Positions 48,771 to 57,564 of a stretch of DNA of 64,000 nucleotides are shown here, one piece after another. Source of the stretch: a virus; the IMG/VR virus record IMGVR_UViG_3300042391_001456, positions 38,754 through 102,753 of that record, one strand, 5' to 3'. The number at the start of each line of letters is the position of its first letter. Position 1 is the first letter of the stretch. The notes beneath the pieces were generated by a model that made no database searches, was not told the origin of the DNA, and worked only from the letters and a program-made list of their open reading frames with translations. Both the position numbers and the translations under genes were made by a program.

Positions 48771-49349
48771 ATGTTTAATGATGATTTAAGTTTAATAGTT
48801 GGTTGTAATAATAGTGGTAAAACCTCTACTTTATATTCTATATCCGAAATTCTAAACATCTATAATAACTTAGCTTGGATTTACTTTAATAAAAACTATG
48901 AATATGGTGAGAATTTTAAAAAAGTTTCAAACTATCAATTTCGAATTGATTCATATGGATTAGGAGAAATTCCATTTACTCATTTATCAAATGATATTAA
49001 AACTATTGAAATCATCAAAGAATATATACAAAAAGAAAAAATTGATTATTTGATTATTGATGATTTTCATATTATGAATTCATACTTACAGAAAATAATT
49101 TTGGATTTACCAGTTAAGAAAATAATTTCATTTAGTTATGATCTTTATGGATATGATGATATAGAGACAACAAATAATATCAGTGGGTATAATAAAAAAT
49201 ATTATTATTTAAATATTTATGATCAGATGAGTGTTAAAACCATAAGAATAGATGGTAGTGAAGAAATAATATTATTAGATGATTATATAAAATCTCTTAA
49301 AAGAGAAACAAAATTAAACAATTTATTAAATGGAAAAGAAGAATATTAA
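48771..49349 (+). CDS. P-loop ATPase with C-terminal motif
   Basis: A 192-residue protein: LIVGCNNSGKTST is a Walker A and KIDYLIIDDFH a Walker B, in the style of RecA/Sak4-like or AAA-lite phage ATPases. It is shorter than most recombinases. C-terminus LKRETKLNNLLNGKEEY is a divergent copy of the shared C-terminal motif. Could assist DNA metabolism; not assigned. Confidence 0.7.
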   Translation: MFNDDLSLIVGCNNSGKTSTLYSISEILNIYNNLAWIYFNKNYEYGENFKKVSNYQFRIDSYGLGEIPFTHLSNDIKTIEIIKEYIQKEKIDYLIIDDFHIMNSYLQKIILDLPVKKIISFSYDLYGYDDIETTNNISGYNKKYYYLNIYDQMSVKTIRIDGSEEIILLDDYIKSLKRETKLNNLLNGKEEY

Positions 49350-49506
49350 TGATGGATTAGATCCTAAAAATCCATCACATCAAATAGTTATTAACATAAA
49401 TAATAGAAATGAAGAATTGTATGGAAAATACCATGATAAATGTGGTTTATTTAAAACATTCTGCCATTGCGAAAAAGAAAATTTAAATAATGAACAAAGC
49501 AGATAA
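49330..49506 (+). CDS. Small Cys/His protein (58 aa)
   Basis: ATG at 49330 to TAA at 49506 gives MEKKNINDGLDPKNPSHQ... then HDKCGLFKTFCHCEKE. It fills the gap between the ATPase and thyA and overlaps both by 17-20 bases, consistent with the overlapping style of this operon. A CxnCxC set suggests metal binding. Function is unknown. Confidence 0.45.
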   Translation: MEKKNINDGLDPKNPSHQIVININNRNEELYGKYHDKCGLFKTFCHCEKENLNNEQSR

Positions 49507-50320
49507 ATATTACATAGAGAACCTAAATAAAATTTTATCAGAAGGTTCTTGGGATGAAAATCCTAGAGCAAAGTGGAAAGATGGTACACCAGCTTATACA
49601 AAATTTATTACCGGTAGATTTGAAGAGTATGACCTTTCAAAAGGAGAGTTTCCAATTACAACTCTTAGAAATACTGCAATTAAAACCGGTATTAAGGAGG
49701 TTCTTTGGATTTATCAAAAACAAACTAGTTCATTAGCAGTTGCTCGTGAAATGGGGGTTAATTGGTGGGAAGAATGGAATATTGGAGATGAAACAATTGG
49801 ACAAAGATATGGTGCTACCATAAAAAGATATGATTTAATGAATGATATTTTATATGGTTTGAAAAATGATCCTTTTGGTAGAAGACATATTATAAATATG
49901 TTTCAATATGCGGATTTAAAAGAAACAAATGGTTTATTTCCTTGCGCTTATGAAACAATGTGGTCTGTTAGAAAAATTGATGGTGAGTATTATCTTGATA
50001 TGACTTTAACTCAAAGAAGCAACGATTACATCATGGCTGGATACATCAATAAGATACAATATGTTGCTCTCCAAATGATGGTCGCATCTCACTGTGGTTA
50101 TAAAATTGGTAAGTTTTGCCATTTAGTTCAAAATTTACATATATATGATAGACATATGGATTCGGTTAGAGAGATACTGGAAAGAGATACTTTAAATATA
50201 AACCCAACAATATCTTTAAAAGAGGTTAAAAATTTTTATGATTATACTGTTGATGATTTTATTATATCGGATATAGATGGTATAGAAAAACTCTCACAAA
50301 AATTAGAAATTGCTATATGA
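49490..50320 (+). CDS. thyA: Thymidylate synthase (ThyA)
   Basis: A 276-residue protein with ThyA landmarks: the folate/dUMP Arg in TGRFEEYDL, GVNWWEEWNIGDETIGQRYG, nucleophile Cys152 in LFPCAYETMW, LTQRSNDYIMAG and HIYDRHMD near the end. It converts dUMP to dTMP with methylene-THF. Family length is ~264. The start overlaps the small upstream gene. It fits the AT-rich phage genome and the NrdAB pair downstream. Confidence 0.95.
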   Translation: MNKADKYYIENLNKILSEGSWDENPRAKWKDGTPAYTKFITGRFEEYDLSKGEFPITTLRNTAIKTGIKEVLWIYQKQTSSLAVAREMGVNWWEEWNIGDETIGQRYGATIKRYDLMNDILYGLKNDPFGRRHIINMFQYADLKETNGLFPCAYETMWSVRKIDGEYYLDMTLTQRSNDYIMAGYINKIQYVALQMMVASHCGYKIGKFCHLVQNLHIYDRHMDSVREILERDTLNINPTISLKEVKNFYDYTVDDFIISDIDGIEKLSQKLEIAI

Positions 50321-51018
50321 AAATACTTATAGTTCAAGTTATAACTCCTGATATAAAAGATTATTCTATGTATTCTTTACCAACCAATATTGAATATTCT
50401 ATTAAATGGAATTACGATTATTTTTTATACACTGCTAAAAAGGAAGAAATAAATTATCATCCAGCATGGTTAAAAATAACATCATTCTATGATATAAATG
50501 TTGATAAGTATGATTGGGTTTGGATATTAGACGCTGATGCTATAGTTAATAATCACGATCTCAAATTAGAAGATATAATAAATGGTGAAACTAAACCAAT
50601 TATAATATCAGTTAATGATGAAAATGGAGGGAGACATTTAAATAGTGGTTCTATTTTAATAAAAAGTTCTTATGTTAAAGAATTATTGAAAAAATATGAA
50701 GATGCTGTTTATAATAATTATAAATTTTTAACGGAGAGGTTTTGGGACCAGGAGTTAATAAATGATTGGTTTGAAGAAGATTCTACTCAATTTTCTGTTA
50801 GGCCTATGATGGAATTGAACTCACATTGGAGGATTGAAGAATTATCTAAAGAGGATTGCCAAAAATATGGAGTTGAATATAGAGACCGATATGATCAAAA
50901 ATTGAATTTAATTCATCATTTCATGTCATTACCACATAAAATAAGATTAGAGTGGATGGAAAAAAATTGGATTAATAGACAATTAATAAAGTTTAAAAAA
51001 ATAATTGATAAAAAATGA
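50317..51018 (+). CDS. GT34-like (GMA12/MNN10) glycosyltransferase
   Basis: A 233-residue protein: WVWILDADAIVNNH (DxD), HLNSGSILIKSS, RFWDQELINDWF, and LIHHFMSLPHKIRLEWM, consistent with the galactosyl/mannosyltransferase family. Overlaps thyA by 4 bases (ATGA-type). It may add a hexose to phage DNA or to a glycan made by the other transferases; a DNA-modifying role is suggested only by the thyA neighbourhood. Confidence 0.75.
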   Translation: MKILIVQVITPDIKDYSMYSLPTNIEYSIKWNYDYFLYTAKKEEINYHPAWLKITSFYDINVDKYDWVWILDADAIVNNHDLKLEDIINGETKPIIISVNDENGGRHLNSGSILIKSSYVKELLKKYEDAVYNNYKFLTERFWDQELINDWFEEDSTQFSVRPMMELNSHWRIEELSKEDCQKYGVEYRDRYDQKLNLIHHFMSLPHKIRLEWMEKNWINRQLIKFKKIIDKK

Positions 51019-51497
51019 GTATAGAAAAAAAATCACTGTATGATATAATTAAAGAACAATTAAAAGATATTGATACTACAGATTTAAATGATAATATTAA
51101 CGATAATGTTGAAATAAACATTACACCTGAAAAAGTTTATTTTTGGACAAGAATATATTTGAGAGATGAAAATCCAAATATTGAAATTGGGGACTGGATT
51201 AAAATTGTTTGGACACCAACTGGTGAGTTTTTGAGAACTCAGTTTATCACTTGGGGTAAAAGAGGTTTGGATAGAGACTCTGATGGTGTTGTTGGTTGGA
51301 ATTCTGAAGATGATAAAAGAGTTGTATGTCTTATGATTGATGAGAGTGATATTAATACAAATGACCAAATACCTTTTATTAGAACATTATTCAAATTAGG
51401 TAGATTCTATGAAGATAATTTGATTAGAAGAGATGAATTACAATTCATTATTGAAAAAAATAATATTCTATTGGAATATTATGATTGTGATTTTTGA
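51015..51497 (+). CDS. Hypothetical protein (160 aa)
   Basis: Starts MSIEKKSLYDIIKEQLKDIDTTDLND with an acidic N-terminal stretch, then beta-rich (VYFWTRIYLRDENPNIEIG, FITWGKRGLDRDSDG), ending LLEYYDCDF. No known domain. Overlaps the glycosyltransferase by 4 bases; operon-terminal. Confidence 0.5.
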   Translation: MSIEKKSLYDIIKEQLKDIDTTDLNDNINDNVEINITPEKVYFWTRIYLRDENPNIEIGDWIKIVWTPTGEFLRTQFITWGKRGLDRDSDGVVGWNSEDDKRVVCLMIDESDINTNDQIPFIRTLFKLGRFYEDNLIRRDELQFIIEKNNILLEYYDCDF

Positions 51498-51512
51498 TTA
51501 AACTATATATAG

Positions 51513-51545
51513 TTAACCCACTCAAATTTATTTTAGTGGGTTTTT
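51513..51545 (+). terminator. Rho-independent terminator
   Basis: Stem AACCCACT / AGTGGGTT with a 12-base AT loop and T tract. Confidence 0.8.
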
Positions 51546-51600
51546 CATTTTAAAAACATTTCAAATTCAAATTTACCACAATACATTAACTTTTTTAGTT

Positions 51601-53169
51601 ATGTTTTATATAACATGGTATAAAAATTATAATAATATGCTGATCGAAACACAATATTTAACAAATACCAAAAAATTAGTATGTAGTTACGTAGATAAAT
51701 CTGGTGAAATTAAGATGAAATATTATGATTGGGACAATCCAATGAAATATGTTACATGTGAAGATAATGATATACTTAAACATCCAACATTTAAATCTTG
51801 GGATGGTAAATCAGTTAAACAAGTTCAAGTTGAGAGACCAGACAGATATGCAATCTATGAATATTTAGATGCTCTTCCTGAAGAAGAACAGGAGGAACTT
51901 TTCGAGTTTAATTTACCAAAAATATACTTTATAGATATCGAAACTGAAATTGTTGATGGTTTCCCCGAAGCTGCCGATGTTAAAGATTCTGAAGGTAACG
52001 TCAAAAAAGAAGGAGCTGCAACACAAGTACTTTCAATATCAATAGTTTATGACGATAAGATTATACTTTTGGGATTGAAAGATATGCCAGATGATATGCA
52101 GGATAGGATTAGAGTTAATACAAATGAGTATTTTAAAAAATTCGGATCAGATTATAAGTTTAAATATGTTAAGTATGAGGATGAGTTTGATATGCTTTAT
52201 GCCTTTTTCTATAAAATGATACCAAAAATGCCATTAATAACCGGTTGGAACTTCCTTAACTATGACTGGTTATATTTAGTTAATCGTTCTAGAAAGATTT
52301 CAAAATGGATGAATGGTAGAGAGTATAAAATAGATCCATCAGTTTCATCACCACTTAAAAGATTGAATAAAATGTGGGGAACTGAATTTGAAGTTCCATC
52401 TCATAGAATGATATTTGATTACATGCAATTATATGAGATTTGTGATACTTCTATTAAAGTTAAAGAGTCTTCCTCTTTGGACTTTGTTTCACAAAAATTA
52501 GTAGGCGTTGATAAAATCAAGTATACTGGATCATTACAAAAACTATACGAAGATGATTTCGAAACATTCATGTATTATAACGCTGTCGATAGTGTCTTAG
52601 TTCAAAAAATACATGAAGCTAGAAATTATATTTCAATTGTTTATGCGATTTCATCATTATCCAGAATTAGAATTGTCGATGTTGTTTCTCAAATGAATAA
52701 TGCTTTAGCATCTTTAGCTATCACAGAGGGTGTATTAAGAAACCGATTTAGAAAACAAGATAATATTGTACTCTTTAAAGATGAAAATAGAGATAATAGT
52801 GGTGAGTCAACTATTGCTGGTGGATGGGTAAAAGATCCTGTTGTTGGAATGAACCGATATGTTTGTACATATGACTTTGCCTCGTTGTATCCTACGACTC
52901 AGTTACAATTCTTTATTGCTCCAGAAACCTTTGTAGGTATTCAAAATCCAAATAGAAAAACTCATTGTGATAATGGTAGAGAGATAGATTATGATAAACA
53001 TGTACTTTGTGTGAATGGTGTGGTTTTTGAAAAAAGATTATCACCAACATTGAGAATGTTGGAGGATGTTTATGCTGATAGAAAAAAGAATAAAAAAATA
53101 ATGATGAGTAAAAAAGAGGAATTAAAAGTTGTTATGGATAGAATAAAAGAGTTGGAATCGGAAATATAA
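51601..53169 (+). CDS. 43: Family B DNA polymerase, N-terminal half (gp43A)
   Basis: A 522-residue protein. MFYITWYKNYNN matches the start of gp43-type enzymes. Residues 110-114 are the ExoI motif (FIDIETE, D112/E114); the second (TGWNFLNYDWLYLVNR) and third (YYNAVDSVLVQ) exonuclease motifs follow. Motif II of the palm (YDFASLYPTT, D425) is present. The protein then ends at ESEI, before the fingers, motif III (KxxxNSxYG) and motif I (YGDTDS). The remaining half must be encoded elsewhere, since the downstream 12 kb contain no such motifs. Confidence 0.9.
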   Translation: MFYITWYKNYNNMLIETQYLTNTKKLVCSYVDKSGEIKMKYYDWDNPMKYVTCEDNDILKHPTFKSWDGKSVKQVQVERPDRYAIYEYLDALPEEEQEELFEFNLPKIYFIDIETEIVDGFPEAADVKDSEGNVKKEGAATQVLSISIVYDDKIILLGLKDMPDDMQDRIRVNTNEYFKKFGSDYKFKYVKYEDEFDMLYAFFYKMIPKMPLITGWNFLNYDWLYLVNRSRKISKWMNGREYKIDPSVSSPLKRLNKMWGTEFEVPSHRMIFDYMQLYEICDTSIKVKESSSLDFVSQKLVGVDKIKYTGSLQKLYEDDFETFMYYNAVDSVLVQKIHEARNYISIVYAISSLSRIRIVDVVSQMNNALASLAITEGVLRNRFRKQDNIVLFKDENRDNSGESTIAGGWVKDPVVGMNRYVCTYDFASLYPTTQLQFFIAPETFVGIQNPNRKTHCDNGREIDYDKHVLCVNGVVFEKRLSPTLRMLEDVYADRKKNKKIMMSKKEELKVVMDRIKELESEI

Positions 53170-53178
53170 TTAAATAAA

Positions 53179-53790
53179 ATGAAGAAAATAATAATTTTTA
53201 TTATATTTATTGTTTTATTTACAGTAGTTATATTTCAGGTTAATAGATATTTAATACGAAATAATAGAAATGTTGATGTGAATTTAATTGGATTAAATTC
53301 ACATTCTAATAGTGATGTTTACATTGTTAAAAAAACAATTAAACATTTTTTCGGATTTAATTGTTTAATTAAAAAAGATCAAAAAACAAAATATAGAGGA
53401 GATTTTTATCCTTTTATTTTTAAAACTAAATTATTTTCTTATGATTGCCAAAAAATACAAAATGACTTAGGTCACAATTCATTTTATTTATATAATACTT
53501 TTAAAGATGTTGATATTTATATAACTAATGATGAATTATATAATAATGATGTTAATGTAAATGGAATTACGTACGGTAATGAAATTTATATAAACTCTGA
53601 TATTTTAATTAAAAAAGTAGTTGTACACGAGATTTTACACAATTATGGAATGGAACATTGTTTTAGTTATAATTGTATAATGAGTAATAATTCATTTAAA
53701 AATACTTGGGATAATAAATTAAATAAGCCCATATTTTGTAATAGTTGTAGAAATGATTTACCAGATTTTTTAAAGGTTAAGTTGAATTAA
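53179..53790 (+). CDS. Membrane-anchored archaemetzincin
   Basis: A 203-residue protein. Residues 4-24 are a strong N-terminal membrane helix or signal anchor (IIIFIIFIVLFTVVIF). The catalytic motif is H150-E-I-L-H154-N-Y-G-M-E-H160-C161, followed by C166-I-M168 and C187-N-S-C190. This is the archaemetzincin signature HExxHxxGxxHCx4CxM plus CxxC. Its domain length is shorter than in archaeal members. It would face the periplasm or outer surface and could process envelope or extracellular proteins. It sits exactly where the polymerase gene is split. Confidence 0.88.
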   Translation: MKKIIIFIIFIVLFTVVIFQVNRYLIRNNRNVDVNLIGLNSHSNSDVYIVKKTIKHFFGFNCLIKKDQKTKYRGDFYPFIFKTKLFSYDCQKIQNDLGHNSFYLYNTFKDVDIYITNDELYNNDVNVNGITYGNEIYINSDILIKKVVVHEILHNYGMEHCFSYNCIMSNNSFKNTWDNKLNKPIFCNSCRNDLPDFLKVKLN

Positions 53791-53963
53791 TCTTCAAATA
53801 ATTGATCAATCATCGATTTAAAACTATATCCGAATTTTTCAACACATAGTTTATGAATTTCATCAGAAAACTCATATCCTTCGTGTATCAATTTCTCTAC
53901 ATATTCTTCTACATCTTCAATTGTTGTGTAGATATTAAATTCATCGTAATCAAGTAAGTGCAT
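53787..53963 (-). CDS. Small acidic protein (58 aa)
   Basis: Minus-strand ATG at 53963 to TAA at 53787: MHLLDYDEFNIYTTIEDVEE... FGYSFKSMIDQLFED. It overlaps the archaemetzincin stop by 4 bases, convergently, and is preceded by a TAATATATA element. Function is unknown. Confidence 0.55.
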   Translation of the reverse strand: MHLLDYDEFNIYTTIEDVEEYVEKLIHEGYEFSDEIHKLCVEKFGYSFKSMIDQLFED

Positions 53964-53987
53964 GGTGGATTTTTTATTATTTTACCA

Positions 53988-53996
53988 TATATATTA
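53988..53996 (-). promoter_or_regulatory. TAATATATA element upstream of 58-aa gene
   Basis: Exact nonamer on the minus strand, 24 bases before the start at 53963. Confidence 0.35.
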
Positions 53997-54073
53997 ATAA
54001 AAAAACTAAAAAACTTGATTTTTAAACATTTTTGATAAAAAAACTATAAAAAATATAAAATTAATTCCAAATA

Positions 54074-55741
54074 ATGTCTTTAAAAAATGATTTAGCCAAA
54101 TATAAACCTAGAAAAGAGCAAAGAGAAGCACTAGAATTTATAAAAAACGAATGGGAGAAGAATCCTACAAATAAAACATTTCTACTTAATTTACCAACAG
54201 GTGTTGGAAAAAGTTATTTAGCTATGATGATATCAAAACTCTGTAAAGATAAAATGGGTAAGTTTAGTAGAGTTGATGTTATTACAAATAGCAAAATTTT
54301 ACAAGATCAATACTCTGGCACATTTGAATCTATTTCGGATTTAAAGGGTAAAGAGAATTATGAGTGTGAATCTTATTCTTGTTCTTGTGCACAAGGTGGT
54401 GAGTTTAATAGATTAAATAAAACATCTTGTGAATCCTGTCCATATTCTAATGCTAGAGAGAATTATATAAGTGGTGGAATTTCACTTACTAACTTTTATC
54501 TTTACATACTCTATGCTATTTATAATCAAAAACTTATGGAATCAAGAGATGCTAGAGTTCTTATAGTTGATGAATGTCATGAATTAGAATCTGTTATATC
54601 TGATTTTATATCAATTAAAATAACAGAAACTATAGTAAAGAAATTTAAATTTTCAAATGAATATGATATTTTAAAAAAATTAAAATCAATATCAACGATA
54701 CAATCATATGTTGACTTTTTATCATTTTTAAATGGAGAGATAATAGATACGATAGAAGGTATGGAGAAAGGATTAATATCAAAACCTAGAGATGTTAAAT
54801 CTGATAAAAGAGACATAAAAATATCTAAAGTTTTAAATACTAAAAATTCGGATGTTAAAATAATGAATTTGATCACCGATTTAAAACAATATCAACTAAA
54901 AATTGATGTTTTTTTAAAGGAGTATAAAGAAAACTCTAACAATTGGGTATTAGAATCTAATTGGAATGAAAAAACAAAACAAAAAGAATTGGCTTTAGAG
55001 CCAATTTGGTCATTTGACTATTTGGATAAATATGTTTTTAGTCATTATGATAAAGTATTTCTAATGTCTGGTACAATTTTAGATAAAAATTTATTTTGCC
55101 AATTAAATGGGTTGGATGTTGATAATTCCGTATATTATTCTATATCATCCCCATTTCCATTAAAAAATAGACCTATTTTTTATATGCCTCTCGGTAAGAT
55201 GTCCTTTAAGTCAAAAGAAGATACTTTCAAAACTTATATTCCGTATATAAAAAAAATATTAGATAAATATAAAAATAAAAAGGGTGTAATACACACAAAT
55301 TCATTTGAATTATCCAAGTGGATTAATGATTCGATAAAAGATCCAAGATTAATTTTTCATGACTCTTCAAATAAAGATGAGATGTTAAGAATGCATTTTG
55401 AGAGTAATGAGCCAACAGTTATAGTAAGTCCTAGTATGGATACTGGTGTTAGTTTTGATGATGATAAAGCTCGTTTTCAGATTATTGCAAAAGTACCTTA
55501 TCCGAGTTTAGCTTCACAGAAAAATAAAATGAGACAAGTTAATAATCCGGATTGGTATTCATATAAAACTGTTTGTGGTTTAATTCAAATGGCTGGTAGA
55601 CCGGTTAGATCAAATGTTGATTACGCTGATACTATTATCATAGATGGTGGGTTTGGAGATGTTATTAAACACTCATCACACTATTTACCAGATTGGTTAC
55701 AAGATGCTATAAAACGAATAAATGTTAAAATAGAAGCATAA
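54074..55741 (+). CDS. DinG/XPD-like Fe-S helicase
   Basis: A 555-residue SF2 helicase. Walker A is LPTGVGKS (40-47). Between it and the DEAH-type box (LIVDECHELE) lies a cysteine cluster, C98, C103, C105, C119 and C122, of the kind that binds a 4Fe-4S cluster in XPD and DinG. Motifs V/VI are STDTGVSFD-type (SPSMDTGVSF) and QMAGRPVRS. It likely unwinds 5'-3' at forks or R-loops. T4 has Dda and UvsW instead, so this is an additional helicase. Confidence 0.88.
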   Translation: MSLKNDLAKYKPRKEQREALEFIKNEWEKNPTNKTFLLNLPTGVGKSYLAMMISKLCKDKMGKFSRVDVITNSKILQDQYSGTFESISDLKGKENYECESYSCSCAQGGEFNRLNKTSCESCPYSNARENYISGGISLTNFYLYILYAIYNQKLMESRDARVLIVDECHELESVISDFISIKITETIVKKFKFSNEYDILKKLKSISTIQSYVDFLSFLNGEIIDTIEGMEKGLISKPRDVKSDKRDIKISKVLNTKNSDVKIMNLITDLKQYQLKIDVFLKEYKENSNNWVLESNWNEKTKQKELALEPIWSFDYLDKYVFSHYDKVFLMSGTILDKNLFCQLNGLDVDNSVYYSISSPFPLKNRPIFYMPLGKMSFKSKEDTFKTYIPYIKKILDKYKNKKGVIHTNSFELSKWINDSIKDPRLIFHDSSNKDEMLRMHFESNEPTVIVSPSMDTGVSFDDDKARFQIIAKVPYPSLASQKNKMRQVNNPDWYSYKTVCGLIQMAGRPVRSNVDYADTIIIDGGFGDVIKHSSHYLPDWLQDAIKRINVKIEA

Positions 55742-55770
55742 AAAAACCACCCAATTTGGGTGGTTTTATA
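55741..55770. terminator. Bidirectional terminator
   Basis: Stem AAAACCACCCAA / TTGGGTGGTTTT between convergent genes. Confidence 0.85.
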
Positions 55771-55798
55771 TTATTTATTTAATTCGATGATACTCAAA

Positions 55799-56443
55799 TT
55801 ATTTTTTACTTTTTTTTTCAATAGCTTTTCTTAAAGCTTCAGGTAACTTCTTTTGTGCAGCTGTTAAACCTTTGCTACCCTTTTCTTCTTTTTTATCATC
55901 CTTTTTAGATTTTTTATCATCCTCTTTATCATCCTCTTCTTTATCATCCTCTTTCGATTTCTTTCCAGATTTTTTATCTAAATAAGCTTGTAGACCAGCA
56001 GGTATTTTCTTTTTCTCATTGAAAGTTTTAAATGATTCAACAAAAGATGTTTCATCTGTTTCACCACCTTCTAATCCTTCTTCTTCTTCGTCACAAGTAT
56101 GACAATCAGAATCTTCACTCTCTTCTGAATCATTACCTGAAAAATCATCCTCCTCTACTTCGTTGAACTCTTCTTCATGTGAAAAATCACCTTTTTCTTC
56201 ATCATGACCTTCTCCACCAAAATCAAAATCATCAAATGAACTGATTCTTGATGATCCTAAAGATGAACTTTCTTCATCTCCCCAATTTTCTTCTTCATGT
56301 GAAAAATCACCTTCTTCTTCATCATGACCTTCTTCTTCATCAAAATAGAAATCGCCTTCTTCTTCATCACCTGTGAAGATATCATCTCTTTCGATTTCTT
56401 CTTCTTGACCGAAGAATTCGTTAATCTTTTTAATAAATTTCAT
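55799..56443 (-). CDS. Acidic/basic scaffold-like protein with leader
   Basis: A 214-residue protein starting MKFIKKINEFFGQEEE, a leader-like N-terminus with INE at the expected place. Residues 15-125 are extremely acidic with a duplicated block (GHDEEEGDFSHEEE at two sites, 56293-56332 and 56175-56214 in DNA). The C-terminal part is Lys-rich with two copies of a motif, KKIPAGLQAYLDKK and KKLPEALRKAIEKK. Such polarity suits a prohead core or DNA-condensing protein (gp67-like). No enzymatic motif. Confidence 0.65.
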   Translation of the reverse strand: MKFIKKINEFFGQEEEIERDDIFTGDEEEGDFYFDEEEGHDEEEGDFSHEEENWGDEESSSLGSSRISSFDDFDFGGEGHDEEKGDFSHEEEFNEVEEDDFSGNDSEESEDSDCHTCDEEEEGLEGGETDETSFVESFKTFNEKKKIPAGLQAYLDKKSGKKSKEDDKEEDDKEDDKKSKKDDKKEEKGSKGLTAAQKKLPEALRKAIEKKSKK

Positions 56444-56466
56444 ATTCTTTACTATTATTTTTAATA

Positions 56467-56475
56467 TATATATTA
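56467..56475 (-). promoter_or_regulatory. TAATATATA element for scaffold-like gene
   Basis: Exact nonamer on the minus strand, 23 bases before the start at 56443; an overlapping plus-strand copy occupies 56462-56470. Confidence 0.35.
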
Positions 56476-56514
56476 AATAAAAAAATCACTTTTTTCACTT
56501 TTTATATATAGATT

Positions 56515-57549
56515 ATGAAATTATTAAAATATTTAGAATTTATCACCGAAGAGGCTGGTATTAAAGGACTTTTTAAACTATCTAGAGAAGTAAAACATAA
56601 ATTAGAGAAGATTATAGATCAATTTAATGATCCTATCGCTGAATCTATTTTAGACTTAGATAGAAGTCAACAGGATATAACATATATTAATATAACTGAT
56701 AAGAAAGATAAAGCTTCTTATTTAGATGTATCAAAAGCCAATTACTTTTTTGAAAAATGGAAAGGTGAGAAAGTTAATAGTAATGACTTTATAAGAATTT
56801 ATAATCTACAACCTGAAGATCCATCAGTACTATCCAATACTTATCATAATCATAAGGTTTCATTTACTGAAATATCAATTGGTAGATTGGCTAAAAAACT
56901 CTTATTAGATAAATTTAAAGATCATCAATTATCAACTTTTGTTGAGAGATGGATATCTACATCTAGTAGTGGTAGATTTGAGATATGGGAAAGAGATAAA
57001 GTTTATAAAGCTTATACAAGTTCTAACTATGAAGAATATTCAGGATCAAGTTTAGATCATTCTTGTATGAATGACGACACATCTGTTAATTTTTACAGAG
57101 CTTGTCCAGATGTTAAAATATTAACACTTTTAGATGATAATGATGCGATCAAAGCTAGATGTTTACTTTGGGTAGATATAAATGGTAAAAAAATAATGGA
57201 TAGAGTTTATTATAATACAGCATCTGATTATTATCAATTTGTTAAATGGGGTAATGAGAATGGATATTATATAAGAAATTCAAAAGCTGGTAAATCATCT
57301 TCTTTTTTATTTAATGGTAGTGAAGTTAAATTACAAACAAAAGTTAAATTTCCAAAAATTGAAGATTATAGAAATGAATATTTTCCATTTGTAGATACTT
57401 TTTGTTATTATAAAGACGGATTTGGTATGAACTATCAACCAGAAGAACCAGGTACTTACTATAAATTACAGGAAACTGATGGTACTATTGAAGAACTTTA
57501 TAACATTGATCCTAAACAAAGAGACATGTCAGATAATGAAAATTGGTAA
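56515..57549 (+). CDS. Leader-bearing protein (344 aa)
   Basis: Starts MKLLKYLEFITEEAGI, almost identical to the 7118 leader (MKILKYLDFINES), with cleavage expected after ITE. The mature ~332-residue protein has a helical N-terminus (LFKLSREVKHKLEKIIDQF) and a mixed core; the segment SGSSLDHSCMND followed by CLLWVDINGKKIMDRVYY is reminiscent of a conserved phage protein but is not assigned. Probable internal head protein. Confidence 0.6.
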   Translation: MKLLKYLEFITEEAGIKGLFKLSREVKHKLEKIIDQFNDPIAESILDLDRSQQDITYINITDKKDKASYLDVSKANYFFEKWKGEKVNSNDFIRIYNLQPEDPSVLSNTYHNHKVSFTEISIGRLAKKLLLDKFKDHQLSTFVERWISTSSSGRFEIWERDKVYKAYTSSNYEEYSGSSLDHSCMNDDTSVNFYRACPDVKILTLLDDNDAIKARCLLWVDINGKKIMDRVYYNTASDYYQFVKWGNENGYYIRNSKAGKSSSFLFNGSEVKLQTKVKFPKIEDYRNEYFPFVDTFCYYKDGFGMNYQPEEPGTYYKLQETDGTIEELYNIDPKQRDMSDNENW

Positions 57550-57550
57550 T

Positions 57551-57559
57551 TAATATATA
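57551..57559 (+). promoter_or_regulatory. TAATATATA element upstream of 57565 gene
   Basis: Exact nonamer 5 bases before the start codon. Confidence 0.35.
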
Positions 57560-57564
57560 AGATT

